Of a stretch of DNA of 64,000 bases, positions 28,933 through 39,070 are shown in pieces (the first letter of the stretch is position 1; each line of letters opens with the position of its first letter). A program made the translations under genes and the position numbers. Source of the DNA: Lysinibacillus sphaericus (lineage in GTDB: Bacteria; Bacillota; Bacilli; Bacillales_A; Planococcaceae); assembly GCF_001629735.1 (NCBI RefSeq), contig NZ_CP015224.1, forward strand, positions 3,100,001 through 3,164,000, given 5' to 3'. The notes below the pieces were generated by a model. That model was not told the origin of the DNA, made no database searches, and was given only the letters and a program-made list of their open reading frames with translations.

Positions 28933-30222
28933 ATGAATCACGCAAAATCTGAAGCAGTACACGCAGAGGCGTTACAACATATCGTTGGTGGTGTAAATAG
29001 CCCTTCTCGTTCATATAAAGCAGTAGGCGGTGGTTCTCCTGTGGCAATGGTTCGAGGAAAAGGCGCATATTTTTGGGATGTAGATGGCAATCGTTATATA
29101 GATTATCTTGCAGCATACGGTCCTATCGTTACAGGTCATGGGCACCCTCACATTGCTAAGGCTATTACACATGCTGCTGAAAATGGCACATTGTTTGGAA
29201 CGCCGACTGAATATGAGGTTACTTTTGCAAAAATGCTAAAAGAAGCCATTCCGTCTATGGATAAAGTACGCTTTAACAACTCTGGTACAGAAGCTGTTAT
29301 GACAACTATTCGTGTTGCACGTGCCTATACAGGACGTACAAAAATAATGAAATTTGCCGGATGCTACCATGGTCATTTCGATTTAGTTTTAGTAGCTGCT
29401 GGTTCAGGTCCTGCTACATTAGGAACACCAGACTCAGCAGGTGTAACGACTTCTACAGCTGAAGAAGTTATTACGGTACCTTTCAATAACCCTGAAGCTT
29501 TTACAGAAGCAATGAATACATGGGGCGATGAAATTGCAGCTATTTTAATTGAACCTATCGTAGGAAACTTTGGTATTGTTGAACCGAATCCTGGCTTCCT
29601 TGAATTAGTACACGCTACGGCCAAAGAAAAAGGAGCCTTAACAATTTACGATGAAGTTATCACGGCTTTCCGCTTCCACTACGGTGGTGCCCAAAACTTA
29701 CTTGGCCTAACACCTGATCTAACAGCACTTGGTAAAGTTATTGGTGGCGGTTTACCAATTGGTGCATATGGTGGTCGTAAAGAAATTATGGATACAGTCG
29801 CACCACTAGGTCCAGCTTACCAAGCCGGAACGATGGCCGGAAATCCAGCATCTATGCAAGCAGGTATTGCGTGCTTAGAAGTGCTACAAACACCAGGCAT
29901 TTACGATGAAATGGATCGACTAGGCGGGATTTTAGAAGAAGGGATTTTAGCTGCTGCTAAAGAGCATGGAGTAACCATCACATTAAATCGTCTTAAAGGG
30001 GCGCTGACAATTTACTTTACAGATGTGAAAGTAGAAAACTATGAGCAAGCCGAAAACTCTAACGGAGAAATTTTTGGTCGCTTCTTTAAACTAATGCTTG
30101 AGCAAGGCGTTAATCTAGCTCCTTCTAAATATGAAGCATGGTTCTTAACTACAGAGCATACTGAAGCAGATATTCTTGAAACAATTAAAGCTGTGAATTA
30201 CGCATTTTCTCAATTATCATAA
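28933..30222 (+). CDS. gsaB: glutamate-1-semialdehyde 2,1-aminomutase
   Basis: A 429-residue PLP enzyme that converts glutamate-1-semialdehyde to 5-aminolevulinate, the tetrapyrrole precursor. The PLP lysine lies in [18 protein letters not shown], cofactor-contact stretches are [20 protein letters not shown] and YDEVITAFR, and the N-terminal GGVNSPSR is diagnostic. Gene context beside bcp, perR and ygaE identifies it as the second Bacillus copy, GsaB, rather than HemL in the hemAXCDBL operon. AGGAGG lies 7 nt before the ATG. Confidence 0.94.
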   Translation: MNHAKSEAVHAEALQHIVGGVNSPSRSYKAVGGGSPVAMVRGKGAYFWDVDGNRYIDYLAAYGPIVTGHGHPHIAKAITHAAENGTLFGTPTEYEVTFAKMLKEAIPSMDKVRFNNSGTEAVMTTIRVARAYTGRTKIMKFAGCYHGHFDLVLVAAGSGPATLGTPDSAGVTTSTAEEVITVPFNNPEAFTEAMNTWGDEIAAILIEPIVGNFGIVEPNPGFLELVHATAKEKGALTIYDEVITAFRFHYGGAQNLLGLTPDLTALGKVIGGGLPIGAYGGRKEIMDTVAPLGPAYQAGTMAGNPASMQAGIACLEVLQTPGIYDEMDRLGGILEEGILAAAKEHGVTITLNRLKGALTIYFTDVKVENYEQAENSNGEIFGRFFKLMLEQGVNLAPSKYEAWFLTTEHTEADILETIKAVNYAFSQLS

Positions 30223-30229
30223 TGGGTAT

Positions 30230-30263
30230 GCAAAGGCGACTTTCTATCATAAGTCGCCTTTTT
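30230..30263 (+). terminator. terminator after gsaB
   Basis: AAAGGCGACTT pairs with AAGTCGCCTTT, followed by TTTCTT. Confidence 0.88.
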
Positions 30264-30354
30264 CTTATTCTTGCATACAAATCTATGTATTTTATGTGCA
30301 CTTCCTTCTATAATGTAAAGAAGCTAAAAAATATGAGACAGAAAGGACATCTTT

Positions 30355-31443
30355 ATGAAATTAGGTGCCCGTGTATTTAAAACTGGTGTCGCTATCGTAT
30401 TTGCCCTGTTTATTGCAGAGCTGTTAAAACTACCTTCACCTGTTTTTGCTGGAATTGCAGCTATTTTTGCGATACAGCCTTCTATTTATCGCTCTTATCA
30501 AACCATTGTAGAGCAAGTTCAAGCAAATATTATAGGTGCAACCATTGCCGTCTTTTTCGGCTTACTTTTTGGCCATCATGTGGTTGCCATTGGCATAGCT
30601 GTCATAATAGCTATTGGTTTAATGTTGAAATTTAAACTAGAAAAATCTCTTTCGTTGGCGTTGGTATCAGTCGTGGCCATTATGGAATTCCAAGGAGAAG
30701 ACTTTTTAACGTTTGGTTTAATACGCTTTGTTACTATATTAGTCGGGGTGTTAGCAGCATTTGTCGTTAATCTTGTTTTCTTACCACCGAAATATGAGAT
30801 TAAACTATTCCGCAAAATTTATATTTTGCAGGATGATATTATTCGTTGGACGCGACTTGCAGTACGGCAGGCTTCTGAGCATACATCTACAAAGGGCGCA
30901 TTAAGTAAATTTAAAAGCCGTATGTTACGAGTCGATACGCTGTATGATTTATATAAAGAGGAGCGTAATTATTTCAAAAATAAAAAGTATGTAAAAGCAC
31001 GTAAATTGGTCGTCTATCGTCAAATGATCTTAACTTCCAAAAAAAGTTTAGAATTGCTACAACGATTGCATAACCACGAAAACGAATTAGCTAAGCTACC
31101 TACGCAATTTCACTTAATGATTCAGGAACGGCTTGATTCCTTATTAACGTATCACGAACAATTGCTCTTAAAATATACTGGGAAATTAAAGCCTGAGCAT
31201 TCTGAGTGGAGTAAAAGCATCGACTATGTTCAACGCAATGAACTAATGGAAATTTTCATTAAGCAAGTAAACTTTGCTCGCGAGGAAGGCGATACGGAAT
31301 TTTCTAGCTATCACTTACTCTATATTTTATCGAGGATTCTAGATTATGAGGAAAATTTAGAGCATCTAGATACACTGATTGTTTCATACCAAAGCTACCA
31401 TGGCCATGAAATTAATGTAGAATTTGAAGAAGAATTCATCTAG
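30355..31443 (+). CDS. ygaE: aromatic acid exporter family membrane protein YgaE
   Basis: A 362-residue protein with six membrane helices in the first ~150 residues and a cytoplasmic, mostly helical C-terminal half (~155-362) rich in Lys, Glu and Leu. This is the FUSC/ArAE arrangement (aromatic acid exporter family 1). It matches B. subtilis YgaE in size and in position after gsaB. The exported substrate is not known; two terminators follow. Confidence 0.82.
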   Translation: MKLGARVFKTGVAIVFALFIAELLKLPSPVFAGIAAIFAIQPSIYRSYQTIVEQVQANIIGATIAVFFGLLFGHHVVAIGIAVIIAIGLMLKFKLEKSLSLALVSVVAIMEFQGEDFLTFGLIRFVTILVGVLAAFVVNLVFLPPKYEIKLFRKIYILQDDIIRWTRLAVRQASEHTSTKGALSKFKSRMLRVDTLYDLYKEERNYFKNKKYVKARKLVVYRQMILTSKKSLELLQRLHNHENELAKLPTQFHLMIQERLDSLLTYHEQLLLKYTGKLKPEHSEWSKSIDYVQRNELMEIFIKQVNFAREEGDTEFSSYHLLYILSRILDYEENLEHLDTLIVSYQSYHGHEINVEFEEEFI

Positions 31444-31451
31444 CAACCACG

Positions 31452-31489
31452 TAAGCGACAGATTCACATACAGCGGATCTGTCGCTTTT
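31452..31489 (+). terminator. terminator after ygaE
   Basis: AAGCGACAGAT and ATCTGTCGCTT enclose a 13-nt loop and are followed by TTTACT. Confidence 0.85.
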
Positions 31490-31502
31490 TACTACAAAAA
31501 AA

Positions 31503-31530
31503 ACCTTTAAGTAGAATTCTACTTAAAGGT
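31503..31530 (-). terminator. perfect palindrome ending the ter operon
   Basis: A 28-nt perfect palindrome with arms ACCTTTAAGTAGAA and TTCTACTTAAAGGT. On the minus strand it is followed by eight T, so it is a strong terminator for the TelA gene. Confidence 0.88.
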
Positions 31531-31534
31531 AAAA

Positions 31535-32569
31535 TTAAGGACGTAACGCAAGCAGCTGTTGCTCTGCTAGCTTACGTTTACTTGTCTGCTCACTCCGCAA
31601 ATGCTGGTAATTAGCAATACCTGTAACAATTGTATCCCACATTTCTTCTAGCGTCTGTGTTTTATCCGTCTGCTGAGCAAGAGCTGTGCTTAGGTGAACC
31701 GCTTCATTGCTAGCTTCCCCAAATTGCTTCACTCGATTTTCAAAGGCAGATGCTGATTGATTTTGTAATTGTTGACGTCTTTCATTCACAGCATTCATCA
31801 GCCCCATTTTAAAAACAGGAATGGTTTTAACAAATGCGCCATGAATCTGTTCAATCAGCTCATTATTCCCATGACGTAGCATCTCAATTTGTGGAGCTGT
31901 TAAGATGGCAACCATTCGTGATTTCTCCAACTCATCTATTTTTTGTTGAAGCATTTCAGCAATTGTCTGTAAACGATTAAGCTCCATTTTGGCTACCTGA
32001 TTACCTGCCTCACCCTGTTCCTCATATAATGGGATTAATGTTGTTTGCACCTCATGTAATTTCATATCAGTAGCTACGATATATTTTTCTATATCAAGGT
32101 AAAACATCAAATCTTCTTTGTATAACCGAGCGAGTAATCGATTATCCTTCGCTAATTCCTCTTCCATAAGCACAAATTGGTAATGAATTTTTTCTATATC
32201 TCTACCGAGCACATTGTATTTCGCATATACATCCTCTTCATTTTTTGATTTACGTGTAAATAGCTTCTTAAAGAAACCCTTTTGTTCAGCAAAATCTTTT
32301 TTATCGAATGTCAGCATTAAGGATTCAAGCTGTTTAAATAATTCATTGGATTCAAAAGTAGCTGATTGGGTCACTATAGCTAGAACTTGATCTGCAAATT
32401 TTGATAATTTGGTAGCTGGTTCTTTTCCCAACTCTATTAGCTCTAGCTGATTTTTTATATCAATCTGATGAGCAATTTGTTGAACCTCTTCATGTTCTCG
32501 TAATTGTTGTTTGACGGCATCTGCTGTTTCTAGTGTCAGTTGCTCAAGCGTCATTGGGATGTTTGACAT
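31535..32569 (-). CDS. toxic anion resistance protein, TelA family (YceH)
   Basis: A 344-residue cytoplasmic, almost wholly helical protein of the TelA/KlaA family, equivalent to B. subtilis YceH. Recognisable stretches are FFKKLFTRK, the KYNVLGRDIEKIHYQFVLME coiled region and GLMNAVNERRQQLQNQSA. TelA proteins are linked to tellurite and other stress tolerance; the mechanism is unknown. ATG 32569 follows AAGGAGG by 8 nt; the upstream extension would lie inside yceG. It is last in the ter operon, 22 nt behind yceG. Confidence 0.9.
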   Translation of the reverse strand: MSNIPMTLEQLTLETADAVKQQLREHEEVQQIAHQIDIKNQLELIELGKEPATKLSKFADQVLAIVTQSATFESNELFKQLESLMLTFDKKDFAEQKGFFKKLFTRKSKNEEDVYAKYNVLGRDIEKIHYQFVLMEEELAKDNRLLARLYKEDLMFYLDIEKYIVATDMKLHEVQTTLIPLYEEQGEAGNQVAKMELNRLQTIAEMLQQKIDELEKSRMVAILTAPQIEMLRHGNNELIEQIHGAFVKTIPVFKMGLMNAVNERRQQLQNQSASAFENRVKQFGEASNEAVHLSTALAQQTDKTQTLEEMWDTIVTGIANYQHLRSEQTSKRKLAEQQLLALRP

Positions 32570-32591
32570 GGTCGCCGCCTCCTTCCTATCA

Positions 32592-34223
32592 TCAGAAAAA
32601 GCGATTAAAGAGCTTTTTAATAATTTTATCCGGTGCCGCTTTTTGCTGCGATGGTTCTTCATAAGGCAAATCAAATAACATATGCTCTAAACGATGCACA
32701 TCATATGTGTCCTCCAGCAGATGCTTTTCTAAATCTAATTGTCCAGTCGGATTATAAAAAATGATATCCATACCGAAACGATTTAAAAATGCTAATAAGG
32801 CAATATCTTCGCGCGATAATGCAGGTTGCTGCGGCGCTTGATACATAATAATCTTCGGTATCTCTTGTGAATAGTCGAAGCTTTGCAATAATCGCAGTAT
32901 TTCTTGAGGAATCATTGTCAGCTGCTTAAATACAAATAACTGTAAATCATATAAAGTCTCATTTGGTTGCTGTTTTAACATTGGTTGCTCACAAGATGTT
33001 TTGATCGTATACGCAATGGCTTGTTGCAGCTCCAATGATAATTCACCATACTGCCACCAATCACTTTGTATAATACGTTCTGCTGAAAGTTCACCATTTA
33101 CTAAGCAATGTTTATAGTGAAAATGAAAGTTGGCCTTGCTTGTTTTTGTAAAAGGAAATTCCTGCACGAAGATAGTTTGTGGGTTTATTAATAACTGATG
33201 CATGAAATGCCAGTATTCCTCACGCTGGCTTGAGACTCCGCTGATTTTTGCAAAGATGACAGGAATCACTACTTCATTTCCATTGACATCAAATTGGGGT
33301 CGTACCAATGCCTTTTCCTTCGCATAAATAAAAATATCATCATAGGTCATACGCAAAGTTAGTGAGCGTGGCATAAAATCTTTGAATTGCCACGGTCTAT
33401 AGACTCCTGATTGCTGGTCATGCATTAATTGTTCAAAATGCTGACTAGAACGATAGCCTACAGTTGCCTGACGATCACGGAGCTTGTCAGGAAATGGCTG
33501 TAATGATGTTTGGCTTGTATATGAATAGCTGATGGAAAAATCATCATTAGGATCCACCTCAGCAAATTCATCTACTTTTGCTGGATGAAATATTAATACA
33601 TCACAGCCAAGTTCCATTAGGAGTAACAAAAAATATCGCTGACTAACAGTGGCCTCTCCATACCAAACAACTTTAGGGAAATCATCGGTTGGCTTCAAAG
33701 CTTTAGCCCATTGAATCCAATGGTTTTTTAACCACTTCACCAGATCAATTAAGAAACGACGAAATTCATTGGAAAGTAAACCTAGCGATTGTTGATGTTG
33801 AAATAATTCTATAACCTTAATAGTCGTTAGCTGTAAATGTCGATTCATAATGCTGTCATCATGTTTTGGAATCAGTTGATACCCATACATCATCGCCACT
33901 AAACGATTAATGGTAAGTCCTTTAGGTGTTTGCTGATGCTGCGATAAAATATTTTGTATGGCTTGAAAGTCTTTTTGTTCAATGTGCTTATTTAATTCTT
34001 CACTTAAAATATGAATATTTTGGTTTTGAGATAAGGTATATAATGAATTAAAATATTCATCTTCCTCGATTGGTACGCCTAAAACGCGTAGAGCCATACG
34101 GCTAAAACATATTTGTTGTGGTGTTTCCTCATAAAATGCACGATTCTTTGGTGAATCTTGAAACGCCTGTAGCCAATCATCTTGATTACGCTCGACTATT
34201 GTTTTTATTGTGATTGTTTGCAT
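32592..34223 (-). CDS. YceG-family Ter-operon protein
   Basis: A 543-residue soluble protein equivalent to B. subtilis YceG, always found with TelA and TerD genes. It has no signal or membrane segment. Repeated short beta-alpha units with LVIFHP/IIFYNPTG-like strands (residues ~225 and ~510) hint at a glycosyltransferase-like or Rossmann-type fold, but this is speculative. The biochemical role is unknown. It precedes telA in the operon. Confidence 0.8.
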   Translation of the reverse strand: MQTITIKTIVERNQDDWLQAFQDSPKNRAFYEETPQQICFSRMALRVLGVPIEEDEYFNSLYTLSQNQNIHILSEELNKHIEQKDFQAIQNILSQHQQTPKGLTINRLVAMMYGYQLIPKHDDSIMNRHLQLTTIKVIELFQHQQSLGLLSNEFRRFLIDLVKWLKNHWIQWAKALKPTDDFPKVVWYGEATVSQRYFLLLLMELGCDVLIFHPAKVDEFAEVDPNDDFSISYSYTSQTSLQPFPDKLRDRQATVGYRSSQHFEQLMHDQQSGVYRPWQFKDFMPRSLTLRMTYDDIFIYAKEKALVRPQFDVNGNEVVIPVIFAKISGVSSQREEYWHFMHQLLINPQTIFVQEFPFTKTSKANFHFHYKHCLVNGELSAERIIQSDWWQYGELSLELQQAIAYTIKTSCEQPMLKQQPNETLYDLQLFVFKQLTMIPQEILRLLQSFDYSQEIPKIIMYQAPQQPALSREDIALLAFLNRFGMDIIFYNPTGQLDLEKHLLEDTYDVHRLEHMLFDLPYEEPSQQKAAPDKIIKKLFNRFF

Positions 34224-34373
34224 ACAAACGCACCCCCTAAAAAAATCATCCTTAAGCTTAATTCAACGGATATATAAATTTAATCAATATTATTTTCTTC
34301 ATATTCTCTAGTAATTTTTGAAAACGTTAAACGTAAATAAAATCAAAACTAACATCCCAAAAAGGCAATCAAG

Positions 34374-34417
34374 TAAAATAAGAAGTTTTATTCCACTATC
34401 ACATAAGTAAAACTCCT
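34374..34417 (-). terminator. terminator after the HAD gene
   Basis: AGGAGTTTTA pairs with TAAAACTTCT (one G-T pair), followed on the minus strand by TATTTTAC. It separates the four-gene metabolic unit from yceG-telA. A wider GGCAATCA/TGATTGCC repeat (34354-34439) encloses it. Confidence 0.6.
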
Positions 34418-34429
34418 GTAAAAACCTAA

Positions 34430-34615
34430 GATGATTGCCGCCATTACTTCGAAAAACCTCATGTTCAATCCACCTTCGGCACAACAACTTGGTTGTATGC
34501 TAACGAGGAAGTACTTGACGAAAAATTATTACATCACATTTGCATCTGTGAAGATACTGATGATTTAGCGGTAGCGAAAAAACTATACTACTGTTTGTTG
34601 TGTAGTATGCTGTAA
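34430..34615 (+). pseudogene. orphan coding remnant, plus strand
   Basis: A 61-codon frame opens directly after TAA, has no start codon near its beginning and reads like real protein: CRHYFEKPHVQSTFGTTTWL, then YANEEVLDEKLLHHICICED. It ends at TAA 34613 inside the antisense HAD gene. It has no ribosome binding site. It is probably the relic of a gene that once lay between the HAD gene and yceG. Family not recognised. Confidence 0.35.
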
Positions 34616-35395
34616 AACAGCCTGAAGCAAATGCTTGGTAAATGCTTCACCCTCATACGGCGAGTATGTTGTATTAAGTAGTGTTTCTGGCTGTTTATCC
34701 TTTAAATCACCATGGTTTGGTGTAAAAGCCACATCAGCCATCTTCAACATGCCATAATCCATCATAGAATCGCCTGCTGCTATATGCACATCGTATGTAC
34801 AAAACTCCATCATATATTGTATGGCAGCTTCCTTGGTCAAAACCTTTGGCATGAAATATAGTTTTTTCCCTTGCAGAAAAACGTACCAACCATGGGTATC
34901 GAATTCTTGAGTCATGGCGCGTAAATCATCCTGTTGTAAAACATCCAGATTTACATGATGGACATAAAAAAGGTCATCTATATAGAAAGAACGTTGTAGC
35001 CATGTATCAGATTTGATGGTGTGAAATATTTGTAACATATCCTCACGTGGAATTGAAGAATCTTCAATACGTCTACCTAATGTTTTGGTCCATTTGTCGC
35101 ATGGCTGACCCTTTTCTAATATTGTACCCCCATTGCTCGTAATTGCAAAAGAAGGGTTCAGGTCATTTATAAAATGGATTCTTTTATATTGATGCAACGC
35201 TCTAGTTGTAACAGGGACAAATAGTGTTTGCTGATGAACCTGTTGCAATAAAATAGCTGTTTCTTTTGTCATCATGCTCATCTTTTCATTAGCCTTATGT
35301 TCAACGACCACTTTATCTGAAATAGGCGGAAACATCTCCATCATGCGTTTAGAATAAATCAGTGTTCTATCTAAATCTGATGTGAATAATATCAT
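34583..35395 (-). CDS. HAD-superfamily phosphatase of the ter metabolic module
   Basis: A 270-residue Cof-type HAD hydrolase. Motif I with the nucleophile Asp is FTSDLDRTLIY at the N-terminus, motif II is PVTTR, and motifs III/IV are KEAAIQYMM and AAGDSMMDYGML. It removes phosphate from a small molecule, probably the phosphoribosylated product of its operon. ATG 35395 follows GAGGAG by 6 nt and lies 11 nt after the StiP gene's stop. It is last of the four-gene module. Confidence 0.85.
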   Translation of the reverse strand: MILFTSDLDRTLIYSKRMMEMFPPISDKVVVEHKANEKMSMMTKETAILLQQVHQQTLFVPVTTRALHQYKRIHFINDLNPSFAITSNGGTILEKGQPCDKWTKTLGRRIEDSSIPREDMLQIFHTIKSDTWLQRSFYIDDLFYVHHVNLDVLQQDDLRAMTQEFDTHGWYVFLQGKKLYFMPKVLTKEAAIQYMMEFCTYDVHIAAGDSMMDYGMLKMADVAFTPNHGDLKDKQPETLLNTTYSPYEGEAFTKHLLQAVLQHTTQQTVV

Positions 35396-35406
35396 TTTGA
35401 ACTCCT

Positions 35407-36510
35407 CTATAATTCTTTTATTAAGCCGCAACATGCGTAGGACATATGCGAATATTCTTCTAATACTACATTTTTTTCATGAGCTAATAATAAAATATGC
35501 TCTAGCTCATCCTTATACTGTGGATTAATTAAGATTTTCCAAGGTATTCGTCGCAATAAAACTCGGGTCGTTTCTCCAACACCTGGTTTAATAAGGTTAA
35601 TGTTTTCCATGTCAAAATCCAATTGAATATTTTGGACCGATTTCATACCTGCCCACGTAATAAGAGAGGTAGCTTCATCCTGAAGTTGACTGGTAATTTC
35701 ATTCCGTACTTGCTTGAAGCATGCGACTATACGATTTATGTACAAGTTCGAGACATCCATATCTTCTAATTCTTTATAGTATTTTGCTCCATGGAAGTCG
35801 TCCTTATCCATAAACTGCAAATTTAAAACGGTTCTGCTTACCAAGCCAGAGACAGTTGAATTTAAACAAGCAGAAGGAATTAAAAAATCTTCGCGAGTTC
35901 CAAAAATCGTAGCACAATGCCCTGGATCTGCTAATACAGCTAGATCCGCTTTTAACTGCGTTTGATATTGTTCATTAAACGTTTGACAAGATTGAATCAA
36001 TTCTTTGGTTATAGCGCCTTTTCCCGTCCAACCATCAATAAATTGAAGACAGCCTTGAGGATGTTCTGAAAGAATGTAACGTATCGCCGCCTCATCAAAT
36101 CCACGACCACGCAAAATAGAAATAGAATAATGTGGTACATCCACCTTATAGTTCATTGATATGTAACGTTTAATTAAAATACCGATTGGTGTACCTGCTC
36201 TGGCTAAACTTACAAGTATTAAATTTTCTAACCCTCTACTTTTGACGATACGTTCTGCTACTACCCCAACAGCGATAGCAATTCTATCCGCGAAAGCATC
36301 CAAGGTTTTATAAAATAGCTTCATATATGTTTTAGATGGTTGATATTCCATTGGTAACATTTCAGAGTAATGCGTACCTGCTTGAATAAGCTGTTCCCGT
36401 TTTTCATTACCCATCTCTAGAAAAACATTTCCAATATCACGCAATAAAAAAATTACGTCCTCTCGTGCATAGCTACCCATGTTATCTGGCTGTAAAGTCG
36501 ATGTCATCAT
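35407..36510 (-). CDS. cysteine protease StiP-domain protein
   Basis: A 367-residue protein of the StiP/DUF2983 family found in Ter gene neighbourhoods. Conserved pieces are SLARAGTPIGILIKRY, HYSISILRGRGFDEAAIRYI and DGWTGKGAITKEL, the last two resembling a PRTase-like core. The annotated cysteine-protease label of the family comes from comparative genomics and has little experimental support. The start overlaps the PRTase gene's stop (ATGA), so the genes are coupled; ATG 36507 is an equally good start. Confidence 0.82.
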   Translation of the reverse strand: MMTSTLQPDNMGSYAREDVIFLLRDIGNVFLEMGNEKREQLIQAGTHYSEMLPMEYQPSKTYMKLFYKTLDAFADRIAIAVGVVAERIVKSRGLENLILVSLARAGTPIGILIKRYISMNYKVDVPHYSISILRGRGFDEAAIRYILSEHPQGCLQFIDGWTGKGAITKELIQSCQTFNEQYQTQLKADLAVLADPGHCATIFGTREDFLIPSACLNSTVSGLVSRTVLNLQFMDKDDFHGAKYYKELEDMDVSNLYINRIVACFKQVRNEITSQLQDEATSLITWAGMKSVQNIQLDFDMENINLIKPGVGETTRVLLRRIPWKILINPQYKDELEHILLLAHEKNVVLEEYSHMSYACCGLIKEL

Positions 36511-37865
36511 ACTCCCTCCAACTCATGCATACAAATCACATATACCTTCGCCCCACTAACCGACTGAAGAGCTGCCACCATTCGATCTACTACCTCTTTA
36601 TTGGATATACGTTCTATTATTAGAAAAAGTTCCGTATATAGTTGGCTCTGGACATTATATAAATAATTTTCAACCCCGTTATTTTCGGGACTCTCAAATA
36701 CAATTTTTTCTGTAATTGTATAATCTACATCGTCTGTACAATAAATAGGACTGCGAGTTGATGATTGGAAATAAACACCTTCCCCTAAATAGGATGCAAT
36801 TTGCATAGGTACATACATAAACTCACCTGTTCCAATCACCAAAGCTGGTCCATCCGTTCGTAGTTCCTTTAATTGCTTGGCGATGGCTTGTAACATGTTC
36901 ATTTGTTCAAAATGCTGTTTTGATGTTAGCATAAATCTTCCTGTTGCTTTTAGGTACGGCTGATTGTTTATTTTGCCATTCTCTGCAACAGAATAATAGA
37001 AAAGACGATCAATGGAGTCTTTAATGGGCAGTAGAGTGATATCCCTAGTAGCAATAGTCGTTACCTTCGGCTGTACACTTGTTAAACTAGGTACTCCTGT
37101 ACAATTGAATGTCCCACACATTATGGAGATAAATTTAATAGAAATTTCCCATTGCTCTTCTAATTGCTGAAAGACTATTCGCTGCTGCTCTGATCGCCAA
37201 TCTAAAATAGATAGGACGACGTACTGTTTAACATCAGGAAACTTCTTTTTTAATGTTTCAATTATGTTGATGACCGTATTCCCAGTCGTAATTTCATCAT
37301 CTATTAATACGATACGCTTAGCTTGCTGTAAAACATTAGGTTCCTCTGTATAAATTCTATGGCTTGTCGCATGGGAATGTTCTTCCTCGAATGTGACAAA
37401 TGGTTCAATATGAGGAATAACTTCACGAGTAGTATGGATATACATAGCATTTGATTGAAATGCATTAAATACGGCATGCCCAAGTGCAGTGGCCGTCTCC
37501 GCAAATCCAATAAACAATGTCTTATGTGCTAACTCTACGCTTCCTTTCATAGAATTTTGTAGCTCCTCTAAATTTATGCCTTCTTTTAAAGCTTGAACAA
37601 CAGGCGTAATCGTATTGACTTTTTGATTATTACCTTGCTGGTCGTACATCATAGCTAAAAGAGCTCCTGTTAGTAAAGGGATTTGCGGTCGAACAGCCAA
37701 ATGCTTGCCAAGCACAGTGCTTATAAATAAAAATTGTCGCTTCTTATTAATACGAGCAGCCATTTGAAATAAATCTGTTAGCGCAAAATCGTGTGGGTTA
37801 TGGGTGATTTCAATGTCAATTGAATAGTTTGGTAAAATAGTAAGTTTACTCATTTGTTGTTGCAT
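36507..37865 (-). CDS. phosphoribosyltransferase-domain protein (PRTase plus TRSP)
   Basis: A 452-residue protein. The N-terminal half is an orotate-PRTase-like domain with the PRPP loop IVLIDDEITTGNTVINI (residues ~188-204); the C-terminal ~170 residues form the TRSP domain that always accompanies it (ALVIGTGEFMYVPMQIASYL). It presumably attaches ribose-phosphate to an unknown base in the Ter-linked biosynthetic pathway. ATG 37865 is chosen over 37877 for its spacing to AGGTGG; it overlaps the lyase gene by 20 nt. Confidence 0.85.
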   Translation of the reverse strand: MQQQMSKLTILPNYSIDIEITHNPHDFALTDLFQMAARINKKRQFLFISTVLGKHLAVRPQIPLLTGALLAMMYDQQGNNQKVNTITPVVQALKEGINLEELQNSMKGSVELAHKTLFIGFAETATALGHAVFNAFQSNAMYIHTTREVIPHIEPFVTFEEEHSHATSHRIYTEEPNVLQQAKRIVLIDDEITTGNTVINIIETLKKKFPDVKQYVVLSILDWRSEQQRIVFQQLEEQWEISIKFISIMCGTFNCTGVPSLTSVQPKVTTIATRDITLLPIKDSIDRLFYYSVAENGKINNQPYLKATGRFMLTSKQHFEQMNMLQAIAKQLKELRTDGPALVIGTGEFMYVPMQIASYLGEGVYFQSSTRSPIYCTDDVDYTITEKIVFESPENNGVENYLYNVQSQLYTELFLIIERISNKEVVDRMVAALQSVSGAKVYVICMHELEGV

Positions 37866-39039
37866 ACATATGACCACCTAGTTCTGAATTTAATAATAGG
37901 GAGGCGAAATCCACAGTTTCATGATAAACGCCATAGACATGTGCCTGTTTTAAAATACGTTGTGCCCACCGCATATGTGGTTTGATTTCATTCATTTTAT
38001 TAGCATAATGACTTTTCATCACACCTTTACTACCATCATTATGTTCCACAATACTAAGTGCATCTAAATACTCCTCATATGAAATAGCGTATAGTGCATG
38101 CACAACACGGATATGACTTGGATGAATCACCGTTTTACCCACAATTCCATTTTGTTTGTCCATTAAAACTTCCTTTATTAGTCCATCTAAGCAATCGTCT
38201 AATAACGCTTTCCTCGTTTCAAGCGCACCCTTCTCACTAAATGGCGTCATGCGTAAGGCTGGTTTTAACACACGCTGATTACTAAAATACTCCCATACTG
38301 GCCCAGATATCACAAAGCCATCTTCCTCACGCCCTAAAACATTCACTATATCCGCTATACAATCCCTTATTAAGCTAATGTCATATATGGTCGAGTCCAT
38401 ACGGCGGCGAATTCCATAAATTCCACAAAAATCAGTAGCGCCAATTCGTATATTCAACACCCTTGATTGGTACTGCTGTAAAACCGATTTAATGGCTAAT
38501 AATGCCTCCATACGAGATTCTTTATAGAGTACCTCCCTACTTTCTAAAATTGGCATCCCGTATAAGGTAAGATTATTCTCTAGAATTGTTTTCTCAAGAA
38601 GCTCAAAATATTGTGCCCCTTGTGTTGCTGTAAATTTCGGAAAGACATACCCAGTTAAAACTTCCTGCTTCTCTTTTAAACTAGAAGTTAAATAATTAAA
38701 TTGTTCAACATGACGCACACGAATAAAAAGTAAGGGAATATCTTGGAGTAGCAATTGTTTTTGGTGATAGAGTTTGTATAATTCGCTAATGTCTTCAAGC
38801 AATTTTGCCTCACAATCACCTAATTCTGAATCCCCCACTGCATCCTCTAAATCAATGACAAGTGACGTGAGTTCTTTATATTTTTGTGATTGAATCAAAC
38901 CTACAATATTAGGCATGGAAGCGGGCATATACAAAGTAGCCCCTAGTGCATAGGATAAAATATCTGGCGTTGCCCATTTCGTAAAAGGCTGCGGCTTCTT
39001 ATAAAAAATTGTCTCTGCTTCTGTTGCAAAGTGTTGCAT
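37846..39039 (-). CDS. HpcH/HpaI-type C-C bond lyase of the ter module
   Basis: A 397-residue TIM-barrel lyase related to citrate lyase beta subunit and HpcH/HpaI aldolases. The metal-binding acidic motif is LVIDLEDAVGDSE near residue 60; other core elements are FIRVR, YVFPKF and IGATDFCGIYGIRRRMD. It heads the four-gene module and is the first enzyme after a leader terminator. GGGGAG lies 8 nt before the ATG. The substrate is unknown. Confidence 0.85.
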   Translation of the reverse strand: MQHFATEAETIFYKKPQPFTKWATPDILSYALGATLYMPASMPNIVGLIQSQKYKELTSLVIDLEDAVGDSELGDCEAKLLEDISELYKLYHQKQLLLQDIPLLFIRVRHVEQFNYLTSSLKEKQEVLTGYVFPKFTATQGAQYFELLEKTILENNLTLYGMPILESREVLYKESRMEALLAIKSVLQQYQSRVLNIRIGATDFCGIYGIRRRMDSTIYDISLIRDCIADIVNVLGREEDGFVISGPVWEYFSNQRVLKPALRMTPFSEKGALETRKALLDDCLDGLIKEVLMDKQNGIVGKTVIHPSHIRVVHALYAISYEEYLDALSIVEHNDGSKGVMKSHYANKMNEIKPHMRWAQRILKQAHVYGVYHETVDFASLLLNSELGGHMYATTNE

Positions 39040-39070
39040 CTAATCCACTCCCCTATAATTATGCCTTTTG

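Noticed and set aside
31503..31530. Perfect 28-nt palindrome as a recombination or attachment site
   Set aside because: It is directly after a stop codon and followed by eight T on the coding strand, so a terminator explains it fully.
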